Assembly (NCBI GenBank): GCA_013316495.1
Contig: WSMP01000040.1
Coordinates: 4,341 to 11,951 of the forward strand
Source: Angelakisella sp.
GTDB lineage: Bacteria > Bacillota > Clostridia > Oscillospirales > Ruminococcaceae
Direction of reading: 5' to 3'
DNA: 7,611 bases
Of the stretch, positions 1-6,131 are shown piece after piece. Position numbers and translations under genes: made by a program. The number at the start of each line of letters is the position of its first letter. Positions within the stretch are counted from its first letter, which is position 1. A model generated the notes under the pieces. It saw only the letters and a program-made list of their open reading frames with translations, made no database searches and was not told the origin of the DNA.

Positions 1-1593
1 GTCCAGGGTCTGGCGCTTTACATACCCGTAATGGGTGAGGGTGATGACGCAGTCCTCCTCTGGGATCAGGTCCTCAATATCCATCTCCCCGGAGACCGCC
101 TGGATATCGGTGCGGCGCTCGTCCCCGTACTTGTCCCGGACCACCTGCATCTCCTGTTTTACAATGGCGTAGACCTTTTTCTCGTCCGCCAGGATATCGG
201 TGAGCTCCTTCACCCTTTCCAGGATAGCCGCCAGCTCCTCCTCGATTTTGATCCGCTCCATACCGGAAAGCTGCCCCAGCTGCATCGCCACAATGGCGGC
301 GGACTGAACCTCGGTGATGGAAAAGCGGTTTATAAGGTTCTGCTTTGCGTCGGAGCGGTCCTTGGAATGGCGGATGATGGAGATAACCTCGTCGGTGTTG
401 TCGCACACCATCTTGAGGCCCTCCAGGATGTGCTCCCGGTCCCTGGCCTTCTTCAGGTCAAACTGGGTGCGGCGGGTCACCACCTGGAACTGGAACTTCA
501 GGTATTCCTCCAGCATCTCTTTTAAAGTCAAGACGCGGGGGATGCCGTCCACCAGGCAGAGCATAATAACCCCCACCGTGTCCTGAAGCTGGGTGTAGCT
601 GTAAAGCTGGTTCAGCACCACCTGGGCGTTGGCGTCCTTCTTCAGTTCGATGACGATGCGCATGCCGTCCCGGTCCGATTCGTCCCGCAGGTCGGAGATC
701 TGGTCCACCCGTTTTTCCTTCACCAGGTCGGCGATGCTGGTGATGAGCCGGGCCTTGTTGACCATGTAGGGGATCTCGTGGACGATGATCCGCTCCCGGC
801 CGTTCTTCCAGTCCTCAATCTCGCACCGGGAGCGGAGGATCACCTTCCCCCGGCCGGTGGCGTAGGCCGCCCGGATGCCGGACCGGCCCATGACAATGCC
901 CCCGGTGGGGAAATCCGGACCCTTGATGTATTCCATCAATTCATCCAGAGTGGCCTCCGGGTTGTCGATGAGGTAAGCCGCCGCGTCAATAACCTCCCGC
1001 AGGTTGTGGGGGGGGATGTTGGTGGCCATCCCCACGGCAATGCCGGTGGAGCCGTTGGCCAAAAGGCAGGGGAAGCGGCTGGGAAGCACCACCGGTTCCT
1101 TTTTGGAATCGTCAAAGTTCCCCCGCCAGTCCACCGTGTCCTTGTCGATGTCCTGGAGCATGTAGAGGGACATTTTGCTTAGCCGGGCCTCGGTGTACCG
1201 GTAGGCGGCCGGGGGGTCCCCGTCCACCGAGCCGAAGTTGCCGTGACCGTCGATGAGGGGGTAGCGCAGAGAAAAGCTCTGGGCCATCCGCACCATGGCG
1301 TCGTAGACGCTGGCGTCACCGTGGGGATGGTAGGAGCCCAGCACATCGCCCACGATGGTGGCGGACTTCCGGTAGGGCTTATCCGGGGTGAGGCCCGCCT
1401 CCCCGGCGGCATAAAGGATCCGCCGGTGCACCGGTTTTAGGCCGTCCCGCACATCGGGAAGGGCGCGGTCCACAATCACCGACATGGAGTAATCCAAAAA
1501 GCTGGAGCGCATCTCGCTGTCGATGTCCACTCGAATCAGCCGCCCGCCGCCGCTCCCTGCCGCCGCCTGGTTTTCTTTCATTTCTTCACTCAT
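1..1593 (-). CDS. gyrA: DNA gyrase subunit A (GyrA), N-terminal 531 codons, cut by window edge
   Basis: GyrA forms the A2B2 gyrase with GyrB; it cuts and rejoins DNA so that ATP-driven negative supercoils are introduced. I translated the minus strand from the ATG at 1591-1593 to base 1 and found no stop or frame break; the C-terminal beta-pinwheel lies outside the window. Visible landmarks are DGLKPVHRR (about 50-58), the winged-helix segment GSYHPHGDASVYD (86-98), and the catalytic tyrosine Y133 in AAYRYTEARLS, equivalent to E. coli Y122. The frame ends in THYGYVKRQTLD, at the start of the tail domain. The residue matching E. coli Ser83 is Ala94, while Asp87 is kept as Asp98. The start is supported by AGGAGGG 10 nt upstream. 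GyrA is preferred over ParC because gyrB lies upstream in the same cluster; the decisive tail domain is not visible. Confidence 0.97.
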   Translation of the reverse strand, partial: MSEEMKENQAAAGSGGGRLIRVDIDSEMRSSFLDYSMSVIVDRALPDVRDGLKPVHRRILYAAGEAGLTPDKPYRKSATIVGDVLGSYHPHGDASVYDAMVRMAQSFSLRYPLIDGHGNFGSVDGDPPAAYRYTEARLSKMSLYMLQDIDKDTVDWRGNFDDSKKEPVVLPSRFPCLLANGSTGIAVGMATNIPPHNLREVIDAAAYLIDNPEATLDELMEYIKGPDFPTGGIVMGRSGIRAAYATGRGKVILRSRCEIEDWKNGRERIIVHEIPYMVNKARLITSIADLVKEKRVDQISDLRDESDRDGMRIVIELKKDANAQVVLNQLYSYTQLQDTVGVIMLCLVDGIPRVLTLKEMLEEYLKFQFQVVTRRTQFDLKKARDREHILEGLKMVCDNTDEVISIIRHSKDRSDAKQNLINRFSITEVQSAAIVAMQLGQLSGMERIKIEEELAAILERVKELTDILADEKKVYAIVKQEMQVVRDKYGDERRTDIQAVSGEMDIEDLIPEEDCVITLTHYGYVKRQTLD

Positions 1594-1603
1594 GCTTGTA
1601 AAT

Positions 1604-1610
1604 CCCTCCT
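1604..1610 (-). promoter_or_regulatory. Ribosome binding site of gyrA
   Basis: The minus strand reads AGGAGGG, ending 10 nt before the gyrA ATG. It fixes the gyrA start, since the next in-frame ATG (codon 5) lies further away. A short inverted repeat (GGCAA/TTGCC, 1612-1616 with 1623-1627) sits directly upstream and could place a small hairpin beside the site. Confidence 0.8.
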
Positions 1611-1631
1611 GGGCAAGTTATTTTGCCAATT

Positions 1632-1647
1632 CCGGGCTGCCGCCCGG
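1632..1647. repeat. GC-rich hairpin in the gyrA leader
   Basis: CCGGGC-TGCC-GCCCGG is a perfect 6-bp inverted repeat with a 4-nt loop. It lies between the polypurine/polypyrimidine repeat and the gyrA ribosome binding site, so it would be in the gyrA leader RNA. No T run follows it on the minus strand, so it does not look like an intrinsic terminator for the genes here. It resembles the TGC-loop hairpins at 7562-7604. Confidence 0.6.
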
Positions 1648-1653
1648 TCCCGC

Positions 1654-1728
1654 CTTCTTTTTCTTTTCACAAGAAAAGAAAAAGAAGCAAAAAGAAAAGC
1701 GACAAAATTTATTGATAGATATGTGTTG
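1654..1728 (+). repeat. Dispersed hairpin repeat, copy A (orfB-gyrA junction)
   Basis: The left arm CTTCTTTTTCTTTTC (1654-1668) is all pyrimidine. A 4-nt loop (acaa) follows, then the exact complement as an all-purine right arm (1673-1687). After this come CAAAAAGAAAAGCG and an AT-rich tail with GATAGATATG (1714-1723). Aligned without gaps to copy C (5791-5862), 63 of 72 positions agree by my count, and 3 of the 9 differences fall in the loop. The perfect stem is kept while the loop varies, which suggests selection on the fold or recent spread of the element. I do not recognise a named family. Strand is given by the purine tail. Confidence 0.85.
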
Positions 1729-1761
1729 AATAAAAGCCGGATGGGTCAACAAAACGCAGTG

Positions 1762-1956
1762 TTAATTCCCCATTGTTGCAGCTTCTACAAAATAACGAAC
1801 TACCTGTTCGTTAATTGAACCGAACACCAAAATTAGGCATAATAAGGCTATTAAAATTGCAACGATTCGAACCTTAATTTCCTCAAAACTCCGGCTTGGA
1901 GTGCGAAAGGGCCAGAGAAAAATCTTTTCCAGACTGGTTTCTTGATCTTTTTTCAT
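1762..1956 (-). CDS. Small single-span membrane protein, unknown function (orfB)
   Basis: This is a 64-residue protein I do not recognise. It has a polar N-terminus (MKKDQETSLEK), an aromatic/basic segment (IFLWPFRTPSR, 12-22) and one strong hydrophobic span at about 29-46 (KVRIVAILIALLCLILVF), followed by a short tail (SINEQVVRYFVEAATMGN). The positive-inside rule predicts the N-terminus in the cytoplasm. The frame could be opened at 2070, but that would overlap the preceding gene by about 100 nt. The ATG at 1954-1956 has AGGAGA 4 nt upstream, overlapping the stop codon of orfA, so I take it as the start. The coding sequence is visibly more AT-rich than the gyrase genes. The region from residue 9 onward resembles residues 66 onward of orfA. 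It is likely co-translated with gyrB and orfA; the function is unknown. Confidence 0.72.
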   Translation of the reverse strand: MKKDQETSLEKIFLWPFRTPSRSFEEIKVRIVAILIALLCLILVFGSINEQVVRYFVEAATMGN

Positions 1957-1960
1957 CGGC

Positions 1961-1966
1961 TCTCCT
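1961..1966 (-). promoter_or_regulatory. Ribosome binding site of orfB, overlapping the orfA stop
   Basis: The minus strand reads AGGAGA, with its first two bases being the last two of the orfA TAG stop (1965-1967). It lies 4 nt from the orfB ATG. It decides the short 64-residue start for orfB and implies coupled translation of the pair. Confidence 0.75.
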
Positions 1967-2312
1967 ATCCAAACAGCAATGCAAATAGTCTGGGGATTAA
2001 AACCTCCGACACCAACAGGGCCGCAAGAACCGGTATAAGCAGAACCAAGATCCTTTCTCCTGATTCCCAACGAGAATGAATTTCTGTTTCAAACAACCAA
2101 TTCCATATCTCTTTCAGCTTTTTCTGGGCTTTGCCTTTCTCCGGCGGTGCGGAATGTTCGGCGGCTTTTTCAGGGGGCTGGCGCTTTTTTGCCCTTCTCC
2201 CTGTCGCCTCATCCAAAAGCGCTTCATCCACCATAGGAGTAACACTCAAAATGGAAGAGGAAAGCTGGGGCCGGGAAACCCTCTTTTTCCTTTTTCCCTT
2301 ATGCCTTTTCAT
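1965..2312 (-). CDS. Small basic C-tail membrane protein, unknown function (orfA)
   Basis: This is a 115-residue protein I do not recognise, starting 10 nt after the gyrB stop. The N-terminal 65 residues are polar, proline-containing and very basic (KRHKGKRKKR at 2-11, further K/R clusters to 65) and look disordered and cytoplasmic. They could contact nucleic acid or membrane lipid, but that is a guess. An aromatic segment follows (IWNWLF, 69-74), then one C-terminal hydrophobic span at about 88-106 (ILVLLIPVLAALLVSEVLI), so the protein resembles a tail-anchored membrane protein. No clear Shine-Dalgarno precedes the ATG, so translation may depend on ribosomes finishing gyrB. Codon use and base composition are less GC-rich than in gyrB. 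Its C-terminal half aligns without gaps to orfB. I judge it real because of the tight coupling on both sides and its membrane-protein composition. Confidence 0.7.
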   Translation of the reverse strand: MKRHKGKRKKRVSRPQLSSSILSVTPMVDEALLDEATGRRAKKRQPPEKAAEHSAPPEKGKAQKKLKEIWNWLFETEIHSRWESGERILVLLIPVLAALLVSEVLIPRLFALLFG

Positions 2313-2322
2313 ATTATCACGC

Positions 2323-4245
2323 TTAAATATCCAGATTCTTTACATACTGGGCGTTTTGCTCGATGAACTCCTTCCGGGGCTGGACCTTCTCCCCCATAAG
2401 GATGGAGAAGGTCTCGTCCGCCTTCACCGCGTCCTCCATAGTCACCTGGAGCATCACCCGGTTTTCCGGGTCCAGGGTGGTCTCCCAAAGCTGGTGGGGG
2501 TCCATTTCACCCAGGCCCTTGTACCGCTGGATCTCCACCTTGCCGGTGCCCTCCGGGTTCAGTTCGGCGATGTACTTATCCCGCTCCGGGTCGGAATAGG
2601 CGTACCGCACCTGCTTGCCGCCGGTGAGCTTAAAAAGAGGGGGCTGGGCGATGTAGATATGCCCCAGCTCGATAAGGGGCCGCATATACCGGAAGAAGAA
2701 GGTAAGAAGCAGGGTGCGGATATGGCTGCCGTCCACGTCGGCGTCCGCCATGATGACAATTTTGTTGTACCGTATTTTTTCCGGATCCAGGTCCGGACCC
2801 ACGCCGCAGCCCACCGCCGTTATTACAGGCAGTAATTTTTCGTTCCCATATACCTTATCCAGCCGGGCCTTCTCCACATTGAGCATCTTGCCCCACAGGG
2901 GAAGAATGGCCTGGAACCGCCTGTCCCGCCCGTCCTTGGCAGAGCCGCCGGCGGAATCTCCCTCAACGATATACAGCTCAGTGCGGATGTTGTCCCGCTC
3001 GGAGCAGTCGGCCAGCTTTCCCGGCAGGGAGGCGCTTTCCAGGGCGGATTTTCTCCGGGTCAGTTCCCTGGCCTTCCGGGCGGCCTCCCTGGCCCGGCTG
3101 GCGGTCATGGATTTATCAATGATGGTTCGGGCCACGCTGGGGTTTTCTTCAAAGAAGGTGCTGAGCTTTTCGGTGACCATCCCCGCCACCAGGGAGCGTA
3201 TCTCGCTGTTGTTCAGCTTCGCCTTGGTCTGGCTTTCAAACTGGGCGTCGGTAAGCTTGACACTGATGACGGCGGTGAGGCCCTCCCGGACGTCGTCCCC
3301 GGAGAGCTTTTCCCCCTCCTTGAGGATATTGAGACGGCGGCCGTAATCGTTGATGACCTTGGTGAGGGCCATTTTAAAGCCTTCCTCGTGGGTGCCCCCA
3401 TCCCCGGTGTTTACGTTGTTGGCGAAGGAAAGAATCAGCTCGCTGTAGCTGTCGTTGTACTGCATCGCCACCTCGGCGGTGTTTTCTTCCCCCTGGGCGG
3501 AGATATAGATGATTTCCGGATGGAGCAGCTCCGCCCCCTTGCGGCTGTGAATCCACTCCACAAAGGAGGAGATACCCCCTTCGTAGCACATGGAATCCCG
3601 CACCGGCTCCGCCCCCCGCAGGTCGGTAAGAGTGATGCGGGTGCCGCCGTTGAGGAAGGCTTCCTCCCGCAGGCGGGTGTGGAGGGTCTCATAATCGTAG
3701 TGGAGATCCTCGAACATCTCCGGGTCCGGCTTGAAGGTGACCATTGTCCCGGTCTCTGTGGTGTCCCCCACCTGCTCCAGGCCGGTTACTGTATTGCCCC
3801 GCTCAAACCGCTGGCGGTAGAGATGGCCGTTGTTTCGCACCTCCACCTCCAGCCATTCGGAAAGGGCGTTCACCACGCTGGCGCCCACGCCATGGAGACC
3901 GCCGGAAACCTTGTAGCCGCCGCCGCCGAACTTGCCGCCGGCATGGAGGACGGTAAAGACCACCGTCACCGCCGGCAGCCCTGTTTGCTGCTGGATACCC
4001 ACCGGGATACCCCGGCCGTTATCGGTAACCCGGATGATGTCCCCAGGGAGGATATCCACCTCAACATGGGTGCAGTACCCCGCCAAGGATTCATCAATGG
4101 AGTTATCTACAATTTCATAGACCAGGTGATGGAGGCCCTTGGAGCTGGTAGAGCCGATGTACATGCCCGGCCGCTTCCGCACCGCTTCCAGCCCTTCCAA
4201 TACCTGTATCTCGTTTTCGCCATACTGTTCCATGATTTTATCCAT
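2323..4245 (-). CDS. gyrB: DNA gyrase subunit B (GyrB)
   Basis: GyrB is the ATPase subunit of gyrase; it dimerises on ATP to capture a DNA segment and drives supercoiling with GyrA. The 640-residue length matches Gram-positive GyrB. The GHKL ATPase domain shows the catalytic glutamate E44 in YEIVDNSIDE (43-52), DNGRGIP (75-81) and the lid YKVSGGLHGVG (111-121). The transducer domain carries the QTK loop at 339-341. The TOPRIM domain shows EGDSAGGSAK (428-437) and MADADVDG (499-506), with metal ligands E428, D501 and D503. QRYKGLGEM (573-581) and the C-terminus NAQYVKNLDI are standard. The usual T before DADVDG is A here, a mild change. The start has only a loose AAGAAGGG about 13 nt upstream; the second ATG at codon 5 is possible but further from it. 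orfA begins 10 nt after its stop. Confidence 0.98.
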   Translation of the reverse strand: MDKIMEQYGENEIQVLEGLEAVRKRPGMYIGSTSSKGLHHLVYEIVDNSIDESLAGYCTHVEVDILPGDIIRVTDNGRGIPVGIQQQTGLPAVTVVFTVLHAGGKFGGGGYKVSGGLHGVGASVVNALSEWLEVEVRNNGHLYRQRFERGNTVTGLEQVGDTTETGTMVTFKPDPEMFEDLHYDYETLHTRLREEAFLNGGTRITLTDLRGAEPVRDSMCYEGGISSFVEWIHSRKGAELLHPEIIYISAQGEENTAEVAMQYNDSYSELILSFANNVNTGDGGTHEEGFKMALTKVINDYGRRLNILKEGEKLSGDDVREGLTAVISVKLTDAQFESQTKAKLNNSEIRSLVAGMVTEKLSTFFEENPSVARTIIDKSMTASRAREAARKARELTRRKSALESASLPGKLADCSERDNIRTELYIVEGDSAGGSAKDGRDRRFQAILPLWGKMLNVEKARLDKVYGNEKLLPVITAVGCGVGPDLDPEKIRYNKIVIMADADVDGSHIRTLLLTFFFRYMRPLIELGHIYIAQPPLFKLTGGKQVRYAYSDPERDKYIAELNPEGTGKVEIQRYKGLGEMDPHQLWETTLDPENRVMLQVTMEDAVKADETFSILMGEKVQPRKEFIEQNAQYVKNLDI

Positions 4246-4282
4246 TTGTAATTCTATACCCTTCTTTCAATGACCCCATGCC

Positions 4283-4333
4283 GTTCTTCTTTTTGCTTCT
4301 TTTTCTTCCTTTCGTAAGAAGAAAAAGAAGAAC
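4283..4333 (-). repeat. Dispersed hairpin repeat, copy B, inverted (remB-gyrB junction)
   Basis: The inner arms CTTCTTTTTCTTC (4296-4308) and GAAGAAAAAGAAG (4318-4330) form a perfect 13-bp stem with a 9-nt loop. On the minus strand the purine arm is followed by CAAAAAGAAGAACGGCAT, matching CAAAAAGAAAAGCGGCAT of copy C, so this copy is inverted relative to copies A and C. The outer tract GTTCTTCTTTTT (4283-4294) is also an exact complement of 4322-4333, so two mutually exclusive hairpins share the same arm. The repeat begins directly after the remB stop. Confidence 0.75.
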
Positions 4334-4334
4334 C

Positions 4335-4607
4335 CTACAGATTGGAGATATTCTCGATATACCCTGTTCGCTTGCGCAGGGTGGCAGAAGAAATCTGGCT
4401 TAGGTAGACGGTGAAGTCCCCCTTGCCCCGGCCGCAGACCACAAAGGTCTTTGGCAGGTCGGCGGTGACGCTTACCACCCGCCCCCTCTTTTCCGCCCCG
4501 GCCAAAAATTCCCTGGTATGCCGGGAGATGGTGGTGTTGTCCATATCAAAGATGCCGATGACCTCGCTGGTCCGCACCAAGGTGTCCTGTCCCAGATGGA
4601 GGTACAT
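4335..4607 (-). CDS. remB: RemB-like DUF370 regulator
   Basis: This 90-residue protein is recognised as the DUF370 / extracellular matrix regulatory family by MYLHLGQDTLVRTSEVIGIF at its N-terminus and by its place between recF and gyrB, exactly where B. subtilis has yaaB (remB). The related protein RemA is a DNA-binding activator of matrix and osmoprotection genes in Bacillus; the RemB role is less clear, and its targets in this organism are unknown. The start has AAGGGG 7 nt upstream, inside the last codons of recF, and only 4 nt separate the recF stop from this ATG, so the pair is coupled. The C-terminal part (SSATLRKRTGYIENISNL) is slightly longer than in the Bacillus protein. Confidence 0.88.
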   Translation of the reverse strand: MYLHLGQDTLVRTSEVIGIFDMDNTTISRHTREFLAGAEKRGRVVSVTADLPKTFVVCGRGKGDFTVYLSQISSATLRKRTGYIENISNL

Positions 4608-4611
4608 CTCT

Positions 4612-5754
4612 TCACCCCTTTCCTTTCCTTCTTCTGGGGAGGATGCGGCGGCGCGCCGCCAGCTCCCCTCCCTGTATCCGCCAGGTAATCCCGTTTTGGA
4701 TGGAAGAAAATCCCGCCCGGTCGCAGCAGGTGATAAACAGCTGTCCCGGCGCCAGGCCGGAAAGAAAGTAGTCCCGACGGGTCTTATCCAGCTCGCTGAG
4801 GACGTCGTCCAAAAGAATCACCGGCTGCTCCCCCGCCACCTGCTGTATCACCTGGCATTCCGCCAGCTTCAGGGTAAGGGCGCAGCTCCTTTGCTGCCCC
4901 TGGCTCCCGTAGGCCCTGGCGGAAATGCCATTTACCCGCAGGTCGATGTCGTCCCGGTGAGGACCCAACGTGGTGTAGCCGTTTTTCAGGTCCTCCCGCC
5001 GGGCCTTTTCCAGCGCCTGAAGGATCAATTCCTCCCCTTCCTGCTCCCCCAGCTGTCCCCAATCGCCGGGGACAGAGCACTGGTAGGCCATGGTGAAGGC
5101 CTCTTTCCCCCCGGAGATGTTCCGGTAAATCTCCTCCCCGAAGGGGGCCAGCCGGCAGAGATACCGGCACCGGGCGTTTACAATGGAATAGGAGAGCTTC
5201 GCAAAGCTCCTGTCCCACACCTCTAAAAGGCCCTCGTCCATTCCCGGATGGCGGGATAAATCGTATAAAAGGCTGTTGCGCTGGAAGAGCACCCTGGAAA
5301 GGTCGCTCATGGTCTTTTGATACCGGGGCATCACTTGGGTGATGGCCCCATCCAGAAAAGCCCGCCGCTGGCTGGGTCCGTCCTGGATGAGGGAAAGCTC
5401 CGAAGGGGAAAAGACCACCGCAAAAAAGCGGCCGGTTAGTTCCCCTATGTTTACCGGCAGGTCATTGAGGGCGGCGGCCCGTTTCCCCCCTTCTAAAATA
5501 AGCCGGGCCTCCTGCTCCCGCCCGCCCCCAAAGAAGCGGGCGGTAATCTCCCCCCTCTTTTGGCCAAAGCGGACAAAGTCGCTCTCCTTGGTCTGCCGGA
5601 AGCTCTTCTGCCCCGTCAAAAGATAGAGGGCCTCCACCAGGTTGGTCTTCCCCTGGGCGTTGTCCCCGTAGATGACGTTGACCCCGTCCCCCGGCTCCAG
5701 CTCCAGCCTCTCGATATTCCGAAAGTCCCGGATAGACAGCTCCCTTATAACCAA
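4612..5754 (-). CDS. recF: DNA replication and repair protein RecF
   Basis: RecF is an SMC-like ABC ATPase that, with RecO and RecR, helps load RecA at single-strand gaps and stalled forks. The 380-residue length is normal. The Walker A motif is GDNAQGKTN (30-38), the ABC signature SQGQQRS is at 284-290, Walker B is VILLDDVLSELD (312-323), and the conserved GPHRDD is at 264-269. The start codon is TTG (5752-5754), giving (M)VIRELSIRDFRN, which matches the family N-terminus. AAAGGA lies 10 nt upstream and I see no better ATG. The C-terminus ends in a basic tail (ARRRILPRRRKGKG), possibly lineage-specific. It is separated from yaaA by a 143-bp spacer carrying repeat copy C, and coupled to remB downstream. 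Confidence 0.97.
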   Translation of the reverse strand: MVIRELSIRDFRNIERLELEPGDGVNVIYGDNAQGKTNLVEALYLLTGQKSFRQTKESDFVRFGQKRGEITARFFGGGREQEARLILEGGKRAAALNDLPVNIGELTGRFFAVVFSPSELSLIQDGPSQRRAFLDGAITQVMPRYQKTMSDLSRVLFQRNSLLYDLSRHPGMDEGLLEVWDRSFAKLSYSIVNARCRYLCRLAPFGEEIYRNISGGKEAFTMAYQCSVPGDWGQLGEQEGEELILQALEKARREDLKNGYTTLGPHRDDIDLRVNGISARAYGSQGQQRSCALTLKLAECQVIQQVAGEQPVILLDDVLSELDKTRRDYFLSGLAPGQLFITCCDRAGFSSIQNGITWRIQGGELAARRRILPRRRKGKG

Positions 5755-5764
5755 ACCCTATCCG

Positions 5765-5770
5765 TCCTTT
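5765..5770 (-). promoter_or_regulatory. Ribosome binding site of recF (TTG start)
   Basis: The minus strand reads AAAGGA, 10 nt before a TTG codon. It supports TTG as the recF start, because the protein from this codon begins exactly like other RecF proteins and no ATG lies close by in frame. Confidence 0.6.
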
Positions 5771-5790
5771 CCCTTCTGTGCTTTGTTTCT

Positions 5791-5867
5791 CTTCTTTTTC
5801 TTTTCGCGGGAAAAGAAAAAGAAGCAAAAAGAAAAGCGGCATAAATCATAGATAGATATGCGGTTGG
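5791..5867 (+). repeat. Dispersed hairpin repeat, copy C (yaaA-recF junction)
   Basis: The perfect 15-bp stem has arms at 5791-5805 and 5810-5824 and the loop gcgg. CAAAAAGAAAAGCGGC and an AT-rich tail with GATAGATATG (5851-5860) follow. It is the sister of copy A: the arms and the first 14 bases of the tail are identical, with scattered differences after that. It fills most of the yaaA-recF spacer. On the transcribed strand no T run follows the stem, so it is not a standard terminator. Confidence 0.85.
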
Positions 5868-5897
5868 CAAAAAAGGGAGAAGCTGTAAAAGGGTGGT

Positions 5898-6116
5898 TTA
5901 TCCCTCTGTAACCAGGTATTCCCTTTCGCCGGAAACCACCCGGTCCCCCGGACGCAGCTTCTTCCCCCGCATGGTGCAGGGCTCGCCGTTCACCAGCACC
6001 TTTCCCTCCTGGACCAGCTCCTTGGCCTGGCCCCCTGTTTCGGCGGCCCCGGCAAACTTCAAAAAGCTATCCAGCTTAATAAAGGGGGTGGCAATGGACA
6101 CTTCCTCGGTTTTCAT
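5898..6116 (-). CDS. yaaA: YaaA-type S4 domain protein
   Basis: This 72-residue protein consists almost wholly of an S4 RNA-binding domain: IKLDSFLKFAGAAETGGQAK (13-32) followed by LVQEGKVLVNGEP (34-46) and KKLRPGDRV (52-60). It matches the small S4 protein encoded between dnaN and recF in Bacillota; the Bacillus homologue has been linked to large ribosomal subunit assembly. The role here is inferred from family and position. It starts 15 nt after the dnaN stop, with GGGGAGGAG in the gap, so it is almost certainly co-transcribed with dnaN. Confidence 0.93.
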   Translation of the reverse strand: MKTEEVSIATPFIKLDSFLKFAGAAETGGQAKELVQEGKVLVNGEPCTMRGKKLRPGDRVVSGEREYLVTEG

Positions 6117-6120
6117 TTAG

Positions 6121-6129
6121 CTCCTCCCC
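6121..6129 (-). promoter_or_regulatory. Strong ribosome binding site of yaaA
   Basis: The minus strand reads GGGGAGGAG, with the GGAGG core 6 nt from the yaaA ATG. It lies wholly inside the 15-nt gap after the dnaN stop and is one of the strongest Shine-Dalgarno matches in the window. Confidence 0.8.
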
Positions 6130-6131
6130 TC

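Noticed and set aside
1523..1729. Plus-strand 68-codon frame across the gyrA start and repeat A
   Set aside because: Its C-terminal lysine-rich stretch is only the translation of the polypurine repeat, and the rest is antisense to gyrA.
1762..2070. Longer 102-residue version of orfB
   Set aside because: It would overlap orfA by about 100 nt and adds a Gly-rich stretch with no membrane or domain features; the internal ATG at 1956 has a good ribosome site.
2131..2835. Plus-strand open frame (234 codons) opposite orfA and gyrB
   Set aside because: It overlaps the conserved GyrB TOPRIM region on the other strand; no domain is visible.
4103..4111. TTATCTACA, one mismatch from a DnaA box
   Set aside because: It lies within the codons for the invariant GyrB ATPase motif EIVDNSI, so protein constraint explains it, and it is isolated.
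3388..4251. Long plus-strand open frame (287 codons) opposite gyrB
   Set aside because: It is antisense to a certain GyrB ATPase domain, its translation shows no recognisable domain, and long antisense frames are expected opposite GC-rich codons.
4411..5226. Plus-strand open frame (271 codons) opposite remB and recF
   Set aside because: It runs across two genuine minus-strand genes and the composition is a reversed shadow of RecF coding.
5791..5824. Repeat stems as intrinsic transcription terminators
   Set aside because: The stems are A/T-dominated and on the transcribed strand no T run follows the right arm; in copies A and C the pyrimidine tract comes before the hairpin instead.
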